Shown here piece by piece: positions 1 to 10,245 of a stretch of DNA of 64,000 nt. The notes beneath the pieces were generated by a model, which was not told the origin of the DNA, did no database searches, and saw nothing but the letters and a program-made list of their open reading frames with translations. Source of the DNA: Hevea brasiliensis (lineage: Eukaryota; Streptophyta; Magnoliopsida; Malpighiales; Euphorbiaceae); NCBI RefSeq assembly GCF_030052815.1, contig NC_079509.1:47032313-47096312 (forward strand), read 5' to 3'. Positions within the stretch are counted from its first letter, which is position 1. Each line of letters begins with the position of its first letter. A program made the position numbers and the translations under genes.

Positions 1-560
1 CTAAGTATCACTAGTTCGATTTACTTATCTTATAAGTGCCCACCATGTTTGTCCTAACAATATAATGTCAGATAACATAAGACTCAGCATTCCACTTTCA
101 TGAGTATCTCATACTAATTCGTGGAAATAAGTAGATGTGACAATTTAGCTAGATAGAACGTGCCCAACAAAGTATCCTCGACTATGAACCATTATTTATA
201 GTACTTATACCAGATAATTCCATCACTTATATTCTTAACACTTAAGAATGAAACTTATAACAAGTTACTAAAGGACTTTATTAAATAAATATAGACAATT
301 TCATTCAATTAAAAGGAAATTGCCATTAATAGGAATTAATATTTACAAAATACAATATTACAAGTACTACTCTAGGGCATGCTAATAACAAAAGGAATAT
401 AGGATGAATATAGTTTGGGACTTCTATTAATAGTGGATTTGATGAATATTCAATGAGGTCTACAAGGAGTTTTAGGCTTGGTGGAGGCTGAAGTTGTTAA
501 ATGGGTGACCTACATATAACAGGAGATAAAGGAGAAGTATTTGGGTTAGTGTTATAATGT
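1..560. other. AT-rich flank, no gene seen
   Basis: No coding region could be supported on either strand. The segment abuts the decayed copia remnant and may be part of the same old element (its 3' pol region would lie here), but I find no reverse transcriptase motif. Confidence 0.4.
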
Positions 561-580
561 ATATGCGACGGAGTTATCAT

Positions 581-1391
581 TTATGATTTTATTGGATGTG
601 ATGACCTTGCGGTAAGAGAAGGCGTAGTATGTATTTGAGATAAAGAAGAAGAAGAAGGTGGATTAACATTACTTGAAGCTACAACTGCTAGCAAGTGAGA
701 TGGATGTTGTTGAATCAAAACAACCCATAGCATGGAAGTGTCTTGTGGAGTCATGGTACCAATATTCAGAGCTTTAAAAGGAAAATTTTGATCACAAAAC
801 TTTGCATGTCTAGCTAAAAAAAAAATATATGCAACATGGTTAGGACTTTGACCCAAGTATACTCAAATTCTGGAATAATAATCAAATTTATGTTATTTAT
901 ATGGCCAAAGCAGAGGGTATACAATACATCAAAATCTTTAAGTCCAAATAATTTGCTTACTTTTGAAATAATAGGAAAAATGGTGACTTATTATTGATTA
1001 TAAAAGAAGGTAAACTGTTAATAAACATGCCACTCATCTCAAAAGCAAAGTTCCAATATTTGAGTGGCACCTGAGCATAAGCTAAAAGTGTTAATCCTGT
1101 ATCAACTATGTGTCTTATTTTCCTTTCAACAATACCATTCTACTCATTGTATATGGGCAAACAATGCAATGGTGAATACCAACATTGCCCAGTCAGAATG
1201 AAAAGGTTTAATTGTAGCATTGAATTGTAGTTCAACCATAGCTTGAAAGCTTAGAAAATTGAATATACTTCACTCTTATTTTTCAATAAATAAACCCATG
1301 TGAATATAGAAAATCATCAACAAAAAGTAGCATATATCGATGTCCTAAGGCAGATAAAATAAGAGTTGGGCCCTAAACATCTGAATGTATT
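581..1391 (-). pseudogene. Copia integrase core and C-terminal region (remnant)
   Basis: Translation of the minus strand gives recognisable pieces in family order: HSDV then GP and LFVDDF (start of the integrase core, around 1310-1385), CPYT followed after a frameshift by NGIVERKIRHIVDTGLTLLA (around 1080-1165), PLKYWNFAFEMSG, then FRPLNLHKFDYYS-like and GPSPNHVAYIFF followed by RHAKFCDQNFPFK (around 770-890). These match the catalytic core and the C-terminal region of copia integrase. At least two frame changes and several stops are present. The expected CPHTPQQNGIVERK block has lost bases between CPYT and NGIVERK. The reading continues from the block at 2208-2450, interrupted by the insertion. 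It is not functional. Confidence 0.75.
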
Positions 1392-2200
1392 ATTAGGGCT
1401 GTGCACAGTTCTTGGGGCCGAGAATAGAAACGAACCAAAGAATAGTACCAACCGATAGGAACCATACTAAACCGAAGTTACTTTGATACTTTGGTTCGGT
1501 TTCGGTTCTTCACTAAGAACTAAACTGGAACCGAATCGAGAACTAAATTTATAAATATGTTTTTCTATTTTTTTAGATGTATTATATACTTTCAATATAA
1601 TTATCTATATATATTTATATATGTATATATAATTATAAACTAAATACAACCTAATATTATATTTCATTTTTCTATATTTTCTTAATAATTTTAGTTATAA
1701 ATACATTAAATTACCTTATAATTTTTAATTATAAAAATAATATTATCTTATATATATATATGTATATTAATTTTTAATTATATTTGTATCTTATAATTAA
1801 ATATTAAATGATTAATAAATAGTTAAAATATATATTATATGATATACTATTGTATTATATAATATATTTAATCTTAAATTATACATGCAGCTTATAGTTA
1901 AAGATTATATAATTTAAAAATAGCTAAAAAATATATTGTATGATATATTTTTATTAATAACCCAATTCAAAACTTGAATGCTAATTCAATTATGACTTTT
2001 TAAGGAAATAATTACATAAAATTGTTTTAAGAATCGAAAACTAAACTGGAACCATATCAAACCGAATCGGAACCGAAGAATTGAGAATCGTACCAAACTA
2101 GAACAGAAATAATGAAGAACCGAATCAGAAACGTATCGAAATTTCAATTCGGTTTCAGTTTCCAAGCAAACCATGAATCGAATCGGAGCCAAACACCCCC
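1392..2200. mobile_element. hAT-like non-autonomous element inside the copia remnant
   Basis: An 809-bp AT-rich insertion flanked by the direct repeat ATGTATT (1385-1391 and 2201-2207). Its ends are imperfect inverted repeats: AGGGCTGTGCAC on the left and, read from the right, GGGGGTGTTTGG. Both ends continue into degenerate ggttcggttc-type repeats in opposite orientation (about 1430-1545 and 2030-2170). The core has no coding capacity. A near 8-bp target duplication (7 identical, the outer base differs) and GGG-rich ends suggest a hAT-type MITE; this superfamily call is an inference. Confidence 0.6.
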
Positions 2201-2207
2201 ATGTATT

Positions 2208-2450
2208 GTTTCAAATGGGGCTAGACTCTTATGATCAACCGAAACAAATGGGATCCTACTTAACGTTCCTAAAGAACATGAAGAGACAAAGCAAACGTAA
2301 AACAAGGTAATTGAAAATAATTGATTACTTTATAGACAATAGGAATTTGAAGATGATCCAAACGAGCATGCTAGTCATCTACAGTGACATGTGCAACTGT
2401 TGAGGCTTGCTTTTGTGACGGATGAAAAGAGTAAATACCATTTTCACTTA
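2208..2450 (-). pseudogene. Copia GAG-pre-integrase region (remnant)
   Basis: The minus-strand frame gives IYSFHPSQKQASTVAHV, then HARLDHLQIPIV, QLPCFTFALSLHVL and, close to the insertion, SL-PFE. This matches the region just upstream of copia integrase, which normally reads W-HARLGH and ends with a CxxC zinc motif. Trp before HARL and the cysteines are lost or replaced. The frame carries on into the integrase block beyond the hAT-like insertion once one copy of the target duplication is removed, showing that the two parts were once contiguous. Confidence 0.7.
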
Positions 2451-2699
2451 GTCCCTACAAAAGTATTTTCTTGGTTTTGTTGATCCTTAACAATAAAATA
2501 TGTTGGCTAAAATTCCAAAAAGTAACTAAAAGGAAGATTTGAATTTTAAAAATTAAAAAAGATAAATTGAATTTTAAATTAATTAATATCTAATAGCCAA
2601 ATGGGTGTCATTTAACAAATCACTAAGCTCAGTGTCTTACATACTATAACACATGGTAATTTTTCAAGCCCATTACTAAGCAAATGTGATTGCGGAGAA

Positions 2700-4640
2700 C
2701 AAAGACTAGATCTCTCGCTCTGCCGTTGCTACCATGCATAACATTTGTTCAATCTCTAGTTTACAAGATTATTTGTTGGCAAAAGGTGTTTTTTTTTTTA
2801 CATCCCAGTCATTCCAATGGGTGGAGATAAAGTTCTTCTTACATTTGAAGCCAAGGAGCTCATGGAGGGATTTGTGTCTATCAGTCCTGGGTAACTCAAT
2901 GGATTTACAACCTTAAACCTTGACAAGCTCTCTCTACTCCTTCGAATCGGTTAGCGTGGTTGAGACTTCACGGGATGCCTCTCAACGCCTGGTCCAACCA
3001 CTTCTTCAAATGGGTGGCGAGCTTTTTTGGGAGATACCTCGATGGATGGATCGACGCATTCTATAGCAAGATTAGACTCTACAAGAGTTCTAATAATGTC
3101 TACTCATCAAGGTTCCATTAACAAATCCTTTGCAGTGGATTTAGAATGCACCCGTTTTCTCATTAATATAATAGAGGAGCCTTGTTCTGATTTTTTGAAG
3201 CCTCCCAATTGCAATAAGTTAGCAGCAAAATCATCCTCGGAAGAAAGAAAGGAAGATGAGGATGACATGGAATGTCTGATATAAATGATAATGGTTTGGA
3301 ACAATTGCCAAAAGAAGTTTGGGAGATAGTGCTACCCTGTCTAATCAGCGTGATTTGGATTTCCTAGAACCATTTATTGATGTGAACTCCCCAATCCCAT
3401 CTCTTGCTGAGCCTTTAACCCAGAAGCCCTCAGTTCACTCTTTGACAAGCTCAAATCACCTAGCTTTAGTCCCCTTTGAACCTGTTAATCTGGCCCAATC
3501 ATACTCGACCCTCTGAACCAGACTTCCTCCTATCCCCGGACTCCCTCTCCTTCAATTCTTCGCATCTCAAGCAAAGAAACTTCTCCTTATATCCCACATA
3601 GGACATTAAAATGTCCAGTATATTGAAACGCAGACGAAGAAATAAGATTCTTGCTGGCCTTTTGGAGGTGTCCCCAAAGCTAAACAAAAAAGGAAAATCA
3701 AAGAAAGCGAAGGGAAAAAGAGTTCCTCATTCACCTGAAGTCGCTTCCTCAACATTGATATTATCGGATATAGAAGTAGCTCATCCTTCGGACAATGACA
3801 TATCTAGAATGAAGTCTTTAATTCTTAAATCTTTTGGGAGTTATAACCCTTAATCTCCTCATCTGGACCCTTATAAAGAAGCCGTTGAAACTGTGAATTT
3901 AGGCAAAGAGCTGGGTTTAATATTTTTTGAACCTGACCAAGTTATGATTAATTATTTTGTGGAGCAAATTAATGCGGATATGGCTAAGTTGGTCGATCAC
4001 AATTGCTGAATTTGATCCTGTTCTTTGGGCTTGAAGTGTTTCTACTGGCGCTTTAGGTGGAGGCATCCTTTGAGCTTTTGGTTATTCCTTTGTTCCCGCG
4101 ATGTTTGTCTCAGATATTTATTTCCTACCACTGGAAGTATCTTTGTTTTTTGGCATCTTCCTTGGTTTTGGCTGGGTATCGGCTATGGCCTCTGTTTTTG
4201 TTTCTTGCTTTAGTCTTAATTTGGCATCTGTTCCCTCTCCTTTCAATAGTTCTTTGTCTCTTCATTTAATAAATTCATTGCTTATCAAACAAAAAAGAGC
4301 TCTTGTGGGAGCATGAAGAAGTTCAAGGATCGGTTGCAAGCGGTGCTTTGATATTGGTATCAGTTCTGAACATCAAGGGAAGAAAAAGTAACCGCTGTAG
4401 AGGCCAAAAATTTCATTTTCAATAGCCAAGAAAACGATGTGTATCTAGGTGTCTAAACAACCATTTCATTTTCTTAATTGGGCAGCTATGTATCCAGGTG
4501 TCTTTTGTTTTGCCCAGTTGTCTGTTTTGCTTAGTGTGTCTTTGATTTTATGGCCGCCTTGGCTGCACGTTGAGTTATACCAAGTTCCATTTTCTTTCTT
4601 AATAAAATTTTGCTACTTATCGAAAAAAAAAAAAAAAAGA
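2700..4640 (+). mobile_element. L1-type LINE carrying ORF1 without ORF2
   Basis: A plus-strand non-LTR element with an ORF1 (DUF4283-like) remnant, a short 3' region and an A-rich tail (about 4621-4639, preceded by an AATAAA-like ttaataaaattt). The 5' end is not defined. Between the end of ORF1 (about 3990) and the tail there are only about 630 bp, and I see no endonuclease or reverse transcriptase motif, so ORF2 (normally well over 1,000 codons) is absent. No flanking target duplication was found. Confidence 0.65.
2823..3985 (+). pseudogene. LINE ORF1 protein (DUF4283-type RNA-binding), broken
   Basis: Reading with frame changes, the segment begins GDKVLLTFEAKELMEGFVSI, continues RLAWLRLHGMPLNAWSNHFF and WVASFFGRYLD, then (after a shift near 3040) RLDSTRVLIMSTH and INKSFAVDLE. 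This is the order found in plant LINE ORF1 / DUF4283 proteins, which bind element RNA in the ribonucleoprotein. Further open segments at 3319-3516 and 3611-3853 continue the low-complexity middle, with a basic stretch LKRRRRNK and a KGKSKKAKGKR tract. The end GKELGLIFFEPDQVMINYFV (about 3902-3960) is the usual last helix of this family. Stops and shifts make it non-functional. Confidence 0.65.
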
Positions 4641-4794
4641 AAGCTTGATTTTGTGAGCTGATTTTTAAGCTTTAGTTATTGATATGCATATGCATATTAT
4701 ATATTACATGAAGGCATATATGAAGACAACATCGTCCTTTATTCTCTTCATTTGTTAACTTATATGTATATTAACGCACTATCTCCAGCTTCCC
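4641..4794. repeat. 3' flank shared with the other EG45 copies
   Basis: The stretch with tattacatgaaggcata, acaacatc and tttattctc recurs downstream of EG45 copy 2 (about 33550-33640) and more loosely downstream of copy 3 (about 50995-51100). It is read as the 3' UTR/flank duplicated with the gene. Confidence 0.6.
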
Positions 4795-5724
4795 TCACGC
4801 CCTGCAAATGAGGCAAACAGGTCATGATGAGCGATAATTATCTTCAGGAAATTCATAAACAAATTTATCAGGGTAATATATATAAACTAATTTTTTTTTC
4901 CCTTAATTGGAAATTCGTTCTTGGAATTTCGATCTAGTTAGGTGCTTGGTTAGATATAGGCACTTACGGCGTATATTGAATCCTTATTTTGCCAGAATTA
5001 GGATCTGCAATCAGGGAGAAAGCTTACCGAGAGAGTTCAATAGTTCGTTGGCAGGCTGGTGGTGGACAGTAATCAACTACTGTTACAACAACGCTGCCAC
5101 CTTTGCATGGCTGTGGCAACCCTTTGTTTGCGGCTCCGGTGCATCTCACCCTGTACTTTTTTCCACATGCGGCCTTGTTCCATAAGGCATCGCTTGCTGC
5201 TCCTATCATCACTCCCTTTTTCATATCCATAACACGAAGAGGCTGTCATAACACCAACACTAACATTAAAGTTGAAAGAAATTAAGAGAATAATATATTG
5301 TAATAAATTGGAAATTTGTAAATATTTATATGAGTTATTAGTATCTAAATTAATCTGGGCTTAAAATTAGTTGTTGTTGAAAGTAAAACTGATATTTATA
5401 AAGATGATAAATTTTAATTTGACCTGAATCTATCTGAATAATCAAAGTGATTTAATCAATTTCAATCAGTAAAAGATTTAAAATAATTTAAACCTTAAAT
5501 GATTTATAAATTAATTTAAATTTTAAAAATTAATTATTCGAAATAGAATAATATTGCTCTTAATGATTTGCAATCCGCAGACTAACTCATATTAATTCGG
5601 AAGTGACTAGATATATATAATTTGTATACTTCTTTCTGTAGAGTGATTTAAGGAAATAATTGATAACTTTATTTTAATAAAAATATATTAATAATTGATT
5701 AAATTATTTTTTCATTTCATCTAA

Positions 5725-5778
<54 letters not shown>

Positions 5779-6469
5779 TATATTATTTAATAAAAATAAA
5801 GGGTAAAATTGAAAAAAAATTAATATATACTTATTGATTTCCTAAATGTTACAGATAATTTTGAATAAAAGAAAAATCTAAATTTATGAACAGAAATAAT
5901 AATTCACAATTTAAGATGAATTTCCAAATCACTCATAACTCGAAATAATTCACTGATATACTTTACCGCTCTAAACAGGTATGGAAACTAGCTTAATCGT
6001 AACCGGATCATAAGATTTAATTAGAATTGTCTTTAGTCAGTTGAATCAATTTTGATATGTTTGGCCTACTTTTCGACTAAAAAGAGGATTTTCAATTTTT
6101 AATAAAAAAATTTTGAAAGTTAAATTTGATCAAATCGGATAGACCTAATTGAATTGAATTGAAAATGAGTAAAAATTAAATAAGAATTGAACTTAAATTG
6201 TGAACAAAATCAAGGAGAATCCCTTCATATGGGTCCAAAATCTAAACCCCTAAGATTGAAACCGTCGATCCAATTTAATTTTAAACCAGCCCGGACTCAT
6301 GCCTACATTTAGATACTTGATATATATATATATATATATATATACACTTGCGGACGTAAGGTGGAGTGTAGTTGGTGGCAGTCCCTTGAGCGGCATAAGC
6401 AACTGAGGCAAGGCACCCTGCCATGCTCACCATCATCACTATTTGAATAACCATTCCCATGATTTTCAT
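4795..6469 (-). pseudogene. EG45-like / plant natriuretic peptide-type gene, copy 1 (pseudogene)
   Basis: Three exons can be placed by comparison with copies 2 and 3: exon 1 6352-6469, exon 2 4968-5242, exon 3 4795-4801 plus 3' UTR. Exon 1 is fully open and encodes a signal peptide ending SVAYA, then AQGTATNYTPPYV. Exon 2 is damaged. A 2-bp deletion after CYGYE shifts the frame, a codon is lost (WNKAACG against WNNKAACG), one is gained (CPPPACQ against CPPGCQ), and an in-frame TAA replaces the Glu of LSQEAFS. The exon 1 donor is GC (GCAAGT) where the other copies have GT. Intron 1 is 1,109 bp with a long AT microsatellite. The proximal promoter is missing because a copia element sits 20 bp upstream of the ATG. 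If expressed, the product would be a truncated secreted fragment. Confidence 0.85.
5729..5775. repeat. (AT)n microsatellite
   Basis: About 45 bp of AT dinucleotides in intron 1 of EG45 copy 1. A second shorter run lies at 6320-6344, close to the GC donor site. Confidence 0.95.
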
Positions 6470-6489
6470 TATGTTATAATGATTAAAAT

Positions 6490-7986
6490 TGATGTCCCAA
6501 AATATGTCCAAGAGGATGGTGAATTGGACTTTAAAAACAATTTTCGGTTCTTGCTCAAAACCTTTGAAAATTGCAGCTAGGTTCAACTAAATTAACTAAT
6601 GTGAAAAATGAACAATATAGCTCTATTGACAAGTTGACTCAAGGTTAAGCTATATGCAATCAGTATACTGATATAACAGACTATATTAGCATTCAGTAAA
6701 TATATCAGTAATCTGAATACGTTTTTAACACAGTAACCAGAGCAGTATACCAGATATACTAACTGACAGCAGATTAAACAATAAGCAAATTAAATCATAT
6801 ATCAGCAGATTCAACAGTACAAGCAGATTTAGCAGTAAACTGATTTTATCTGATTGCAGCAAGATTACCAGCAAATGATATCAACTTTTATATCAGCAAA
6901 AAACATATCAATCATAAAGTTAAATTGCATAAATGTAAAGAGCAAGGGTTGAGAAAATGAACACTGAAATTTTTATAGTGGTTCGGCTTTAACTAGCCTA
7001 CATCCACTCTCTCAAAGATCCCACTTTGAGTCTTCACTCCACTATTCTTCTCTTTTCAAGGCAAGAGACAAAGCCCTTTACAAATCTTCTCAACAAAGCT
7101 TTTACAAGTAGCTTCACACTTCTACCAAGTGTTATCCCAAACACTTTTCACAATCAAGCTTCAATAGGTGCTTGAATGATCTCTCACAAATGATAATAAT
7201 GTGTTTAAAACTCACTCTAACTCAATACAACAGAATCTATAAAGAAGAGTTGAGTAAATAAGCCAATGATGAGCAATAAATCACTTTTAGCACTTTGAAT
7301 GAAAGCTTTAAAGATTTTGAACAGTAGAGGGACTTTCATTAAGTGCAAAATGGCCAAAGGAATGTGTATTTATAGCTTTGGAACGTTTTTTACCGTTGCA
7401 GAACTCATTTGAATGTTCTGAATACAATTTCAAGAAAATAGCCATTATTTTGTCGTTTTCTGCGATGTTGTGCAGAGTTGAGACAGTTAGCATACTTGAG
7501 AAAATAGCAAACCAGTTAGCATACTAAAATAAGTAGCAAACCAGTTAGCATACCAGGAAAACTTTTCTGCATAACTTTCAAAACTATAAAACTTTACACC
7601 AAATCATAGTCAAATACTTTTAGGCCAATAATAATGATGTTTAAAAGAAAAATCATTTGAGGGATTGAAAATAAGGATCATTGACTTTTACTCCTCAATT
7701 CTTTTCACAACCAATTCTAGAAATTAAAACTAACTTCTATACTAGATGTACATTCAAATCTGATTTTCAATGTAGCCTTGGAAGGTAACCTTTTCTTCTT
7801 TTATCTCCTTTGATTCGTCCTGTGTTATCCTTAGAATGTCATCCTTTCTTCAAGAGCACGAATCCATTATAAAATCTTGTGTCCTTTTTCTTTGAGATAC
7901 ACAACACTTAAAACAATGTTAGTTTGATTCTAGTTGAGTTTTGGTATCATCAAAATCTATGCTCCTTTGAGCTTGTGGGGTCAACA
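6490..7986 (-). repeat. 3' LTR of copia-1
   Basis: 1,497 bp. Apart from a few patches it is nearly identical to the LTR at 16374-17869. Its outer edge (R-U5 side) faces the EG45 pseudogene in the same transcriptional orientation. Confidence 0.95.
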
Positions 7987-8003
7987 ATCTCCCCCTTTTT
8001 GAT
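7987..8003 (-). other. Polypurine tract of copia-1
   Basis: On the coding strand AAAAAGGGGGAGAT lies directly next to the first bases TGTTGACC of the 3' LTR, the expected position of the plus-strand priming tract. The equivalent tract in copia-2 (57749 onward) is the same apart from nearby changes. Confidence 0.85.
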
Positions 8004-8529
8004 GATGACAAAACTCAATTGAATCACCATGTAAATGTTAATAAGTGTGAGTATGTGTATGAATGTGTATGTGAGAATAACTCCCCCTATGTATGTGCTT
8101 ATATCAACAATTAATCACAAATAACTCCCCCTTAATAATTTCAATGAAATATTCATAAGCATTTTCTTAAGGAGTCGAGTGTGACTAAAAATACTAACTA
8201 AATATGCACAATATACACACTAATCACAAACTGTATATCATTCACAAACTGTATATCATTCACAAGTTATATCAACAATATGCACAAAGTATATCAAGTA
8301 TCAAGATTACCATTCATTACTTTTCTCCCCCTTTTTGTCAGCATCAAAAGAATATGGGAGAAAGCATGCACATGTGAATAAATCAAAATACAGTGTAAGT
8401 GCAGTGAATAAACAGTCAAAACAGTAACTGATATAGCAGATTAATTTAAAGTTCAGAAAAACCAAAAGTAGCAGACTAAGTAGCAAACTAACAGACAGAC
8501 TGTTAGACAAAATTTAATCAGAATTCAGT
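8004..8529 (-). other. Untranslated spacer between accessory gene and 3' LTR (copia-1)
   Basis: About 525 bp with no supported gene. It contains short repeated phrases (cacaaactgtatatcattca, twice in tandem near 8225-8265) and two further ctccccc purine-tract-like runs on the coding strand (about 8080-8090 and 8127-8133). Confidence 0.5.
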
Positions 8530-10245
8530 TTATCCTTTCAGCCTAGAGCTTCTTCTGATTGGTTTTGGAGCAGCCATTTTCAGCTTTTTGGGCTTGACAG
8601 GTTTGTCACTCAAGGTTTGAAGAATTGCAGCAGCTAATTCAGTTCCGGGTGTCAAAGGAACAATAGGCCCAGCTGCTAGCTCAAGAATGATGAGTACTGC
8701 ACTCATTGTAGACTTTTTGCCAGTTTTAGCCTTTTTGCCAGAGGGTTTACCAGTTTCCTCTTTTTGTTTGCTTCTTTTTTCCTTTTGAGCTGTTTTTCCT
8801 TTTCCTTTTGCAGGAGCAGCAGGAGCAGGGGTCTCTGGTTCTGCCTCAGATTCTGAGTCACTCATATCCTTTCCACTACCTTCTTTGCTGCCTCCATTAC
8901 CATTCTTATCATTAGAATCATCGTCATCTTTTTCAGCTTCAGCTTCTTCCTCTTCTTCCTTTTCTTCCTCTTTCTCTTCTTCATCTTCTGTTTCTTTCTC
9001 TTCCTCTTCTTCTGTTTCTTCTTCTTCCTCTTTTTCTTTCTCTGCTTGAGGAACAGAACCAGTAGCAGCCTTACTGGTTTCTCCAGCCTCAGTGGTTGAA
9101 ATACCCAAATGAACTTTGATTTTAAACAATTCTTCCACAATCTTGTACATTAACATCAAAGTCCCATCAACTTTAGAATCAAGAGCATTCATTAGAACAG
9201 TTTGAAAACTTCTAAATTTCTGTAGCTCTCCAAGTTCCATTTCAACAAATTCCCTCAAGTTGTTTACTTCCTCCAAAATACCTTCAACATTAATAGTGCC
9301 GCTTGCACTATCTTTGGAACTAGCACCTTGCTCAAATCTAAGCTTTCTACCATCATCATCTTTTTGCAAACTAGTAATTGGGATCATATTGGTCCTAAGT
9401 TTCTCGGTTTCCAAAGGTATCCCAAAGTCTCTAAACAGACCATTAAGAAGATGGGCATAGGGTAGCTTGTAAGGTGGTTTCCATTTCATGATCTGCTTTA
9501 GCATAAAATAGGCAAGATTAAATTCAATTTGGTTCACTATATGCCAAATGATGCAGAGGTCAAGGGTACTCAAATAGTTGGGACTGCCAGTTCTAGGATT
9601 CAACACATAAATGATAAAACTATGAAGAATTTTGATGTGTTGATGAGCATGGGTAATGCTAGTTTTATCCTTCACTTCCCCTTTAAACACTTCACCCTCA
9701 AAATCCCTTTTGTTAAATCCACCAACAGCAAAAACATCTTTGTGGGAGCAGATTTTGTTCCCACTGTTTGGAATTCCTAGGGCTTTAGCTAATCTAGCTA
9801 CTGTCACTTCATAAATTGTCCCTTTCATTTTCACCTTAAAAGACTCATCTTTGTCAGAATCATCAACCCTCAGATTTTTATAGAATTCTTGCACTAAATC
9901 CACATACACTCCTTCAGTGTCAGAACACAGTTTATCCCATTTTTGATACTCAAACAAGGATTGCAAAGGAACAGAAACTTCAATAAAAGCAGGCCAGTGA
10001 ATATACCTTGGCTCATGAATAGCCCTCTCCATATGTACAACTGGAGCTTTTGAAGTCTTTTTCTTTTTCTTTCCCTTTTCTTGAACTGGCTCACTGGTTC
10101 TTTTCTTGGGTGTTTCTTTTGGTTTACCAATTACCAGAGGAGCATCTTTTTGCGGAAGAGGAGACGCTGGAACACTTGCGTCAGTGGAGTCCGATGATGA
10201 ATATGTGGGGATTTTGGCTTTCCCTTTTCCTTTGTCTCGCGCCAT
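8530..10245 (-). CDS. Accessory protein in the env position of copia-1 (plant transposon protein-like domain)
   Basis: An open frame of 571 codons, same strand as pol and downstream of RNase H. I choose the ATG at 10245 (MARDKGKGKAK) over one six codons earlier because the related gene in copia-2 starts with MARTKRK. Layout: Lys-rich N-terminus with a KGKKKKKTSK nuclear-localisation-like run (about residues 55-65); a globular region (about 75-295) with FEYQKWDKLC, VQEFYKNLRVDD, LAKALGIP, HIKILHSFIIYVL, LDLCIIWHIVNQ and LPYAHLLNGLFRDFGI; a coiled/variable part; a nearly pure Glu/Lys tract (about 405-460); a basic C-terminus ending RRSSRLKG. The globular part resembles the putative plant transposon protein domain (PF20167-type, from memory). 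No signal peptide or transmembrane segment is visible, so it is not a typical envelope protein. Function unknown; a nuclear or nucleic-acid-binding role is a guess. Confidence 0.8.
   Translation of the reverse strand: MARDKGKGKAKIPTYSSSDSTDASVPASPLPQKDAPLVIGKPKETPKKRTSEPVQEKGKKKKKTSKAPVVHMERAIHEPRYIHWPAFIEVSVPLQSLFEYQKWDKLCSDTEGVYVDLVQEFYKNLRVDDSDKDESFKVKMKGTIYEVTVARLAKALGIPNSGNKICSHKDVFAVGGFNKRDFEGEVFKGEVKDKTSITHAHQHIKILHSFIIYVLNPRTGSPNYLSTLDLCIIWHIVNQIEFNLAYFMLKQIMKWKPPYKLPYAHLLNGLFRDFGIPLETEKLRTNMIPITSLQKDDDGRKLRFEQGASSKDSASGTINVEGILEEVNNLREFVEMELGELQKFRSFQTVLMNALDSKVDGTLMLMYKIVEELFKIKVHLGISTTEAGETSKAATGSVPQAEKEKEEEEETEEEEEKETEDEEEKEEEKEEEEEAEAEKDDDDSNDKNGNGGSKEGSGKDMSDSESEAEPETPAPAAPAKGKGKTAQKEKRSKQKEETGKPSGKKAKTGKKSTMSAVLIILELAAGPIVPLTPGTELAAAILQTLSDKPVKPKKLKMAAPKPIRRSSRLKG

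Larger units (their letters stand above)
561..2450 (-). mobile_element. Decayed Ty1/copia retrotransposon remnant, interrupted
   Basis: Read on the minus strand, this stretch carries the copia order pre-integrase zinc region, integrase core, integrase C-terminal region. It is split by a younger insertion at 1392-2200. No LTR, primer-binding site, reverse transcriptase or RNase H was recognised, so only the integrase part of pol survives. Many stops and frameshifts make it inactive. The motif style (NGIVERK followed by LLAYA) is generic for plant copia; I do not assign a lineage. Confidence 0.75.

Noticed and set aside
5103..5285. Plus-strand open frames opposite the EG45 exons (also at 34036-34245)
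   Set aside because: Antisense shadows of the exon 2 sequence; no independent motif or start context.
8862..9140. Lys-rich open frame overlapping the acidic tract of the accessory gene
   Set aside because: It is the shifted reading of the GAA/GAG-rich repeat of the real gene on the same strand.
8530..10245. Calling the accessory gene an envelope gene
   Set aside because: No signal peptide, transmembrane segment or cysteine pattern is visible; only its position suggests env.
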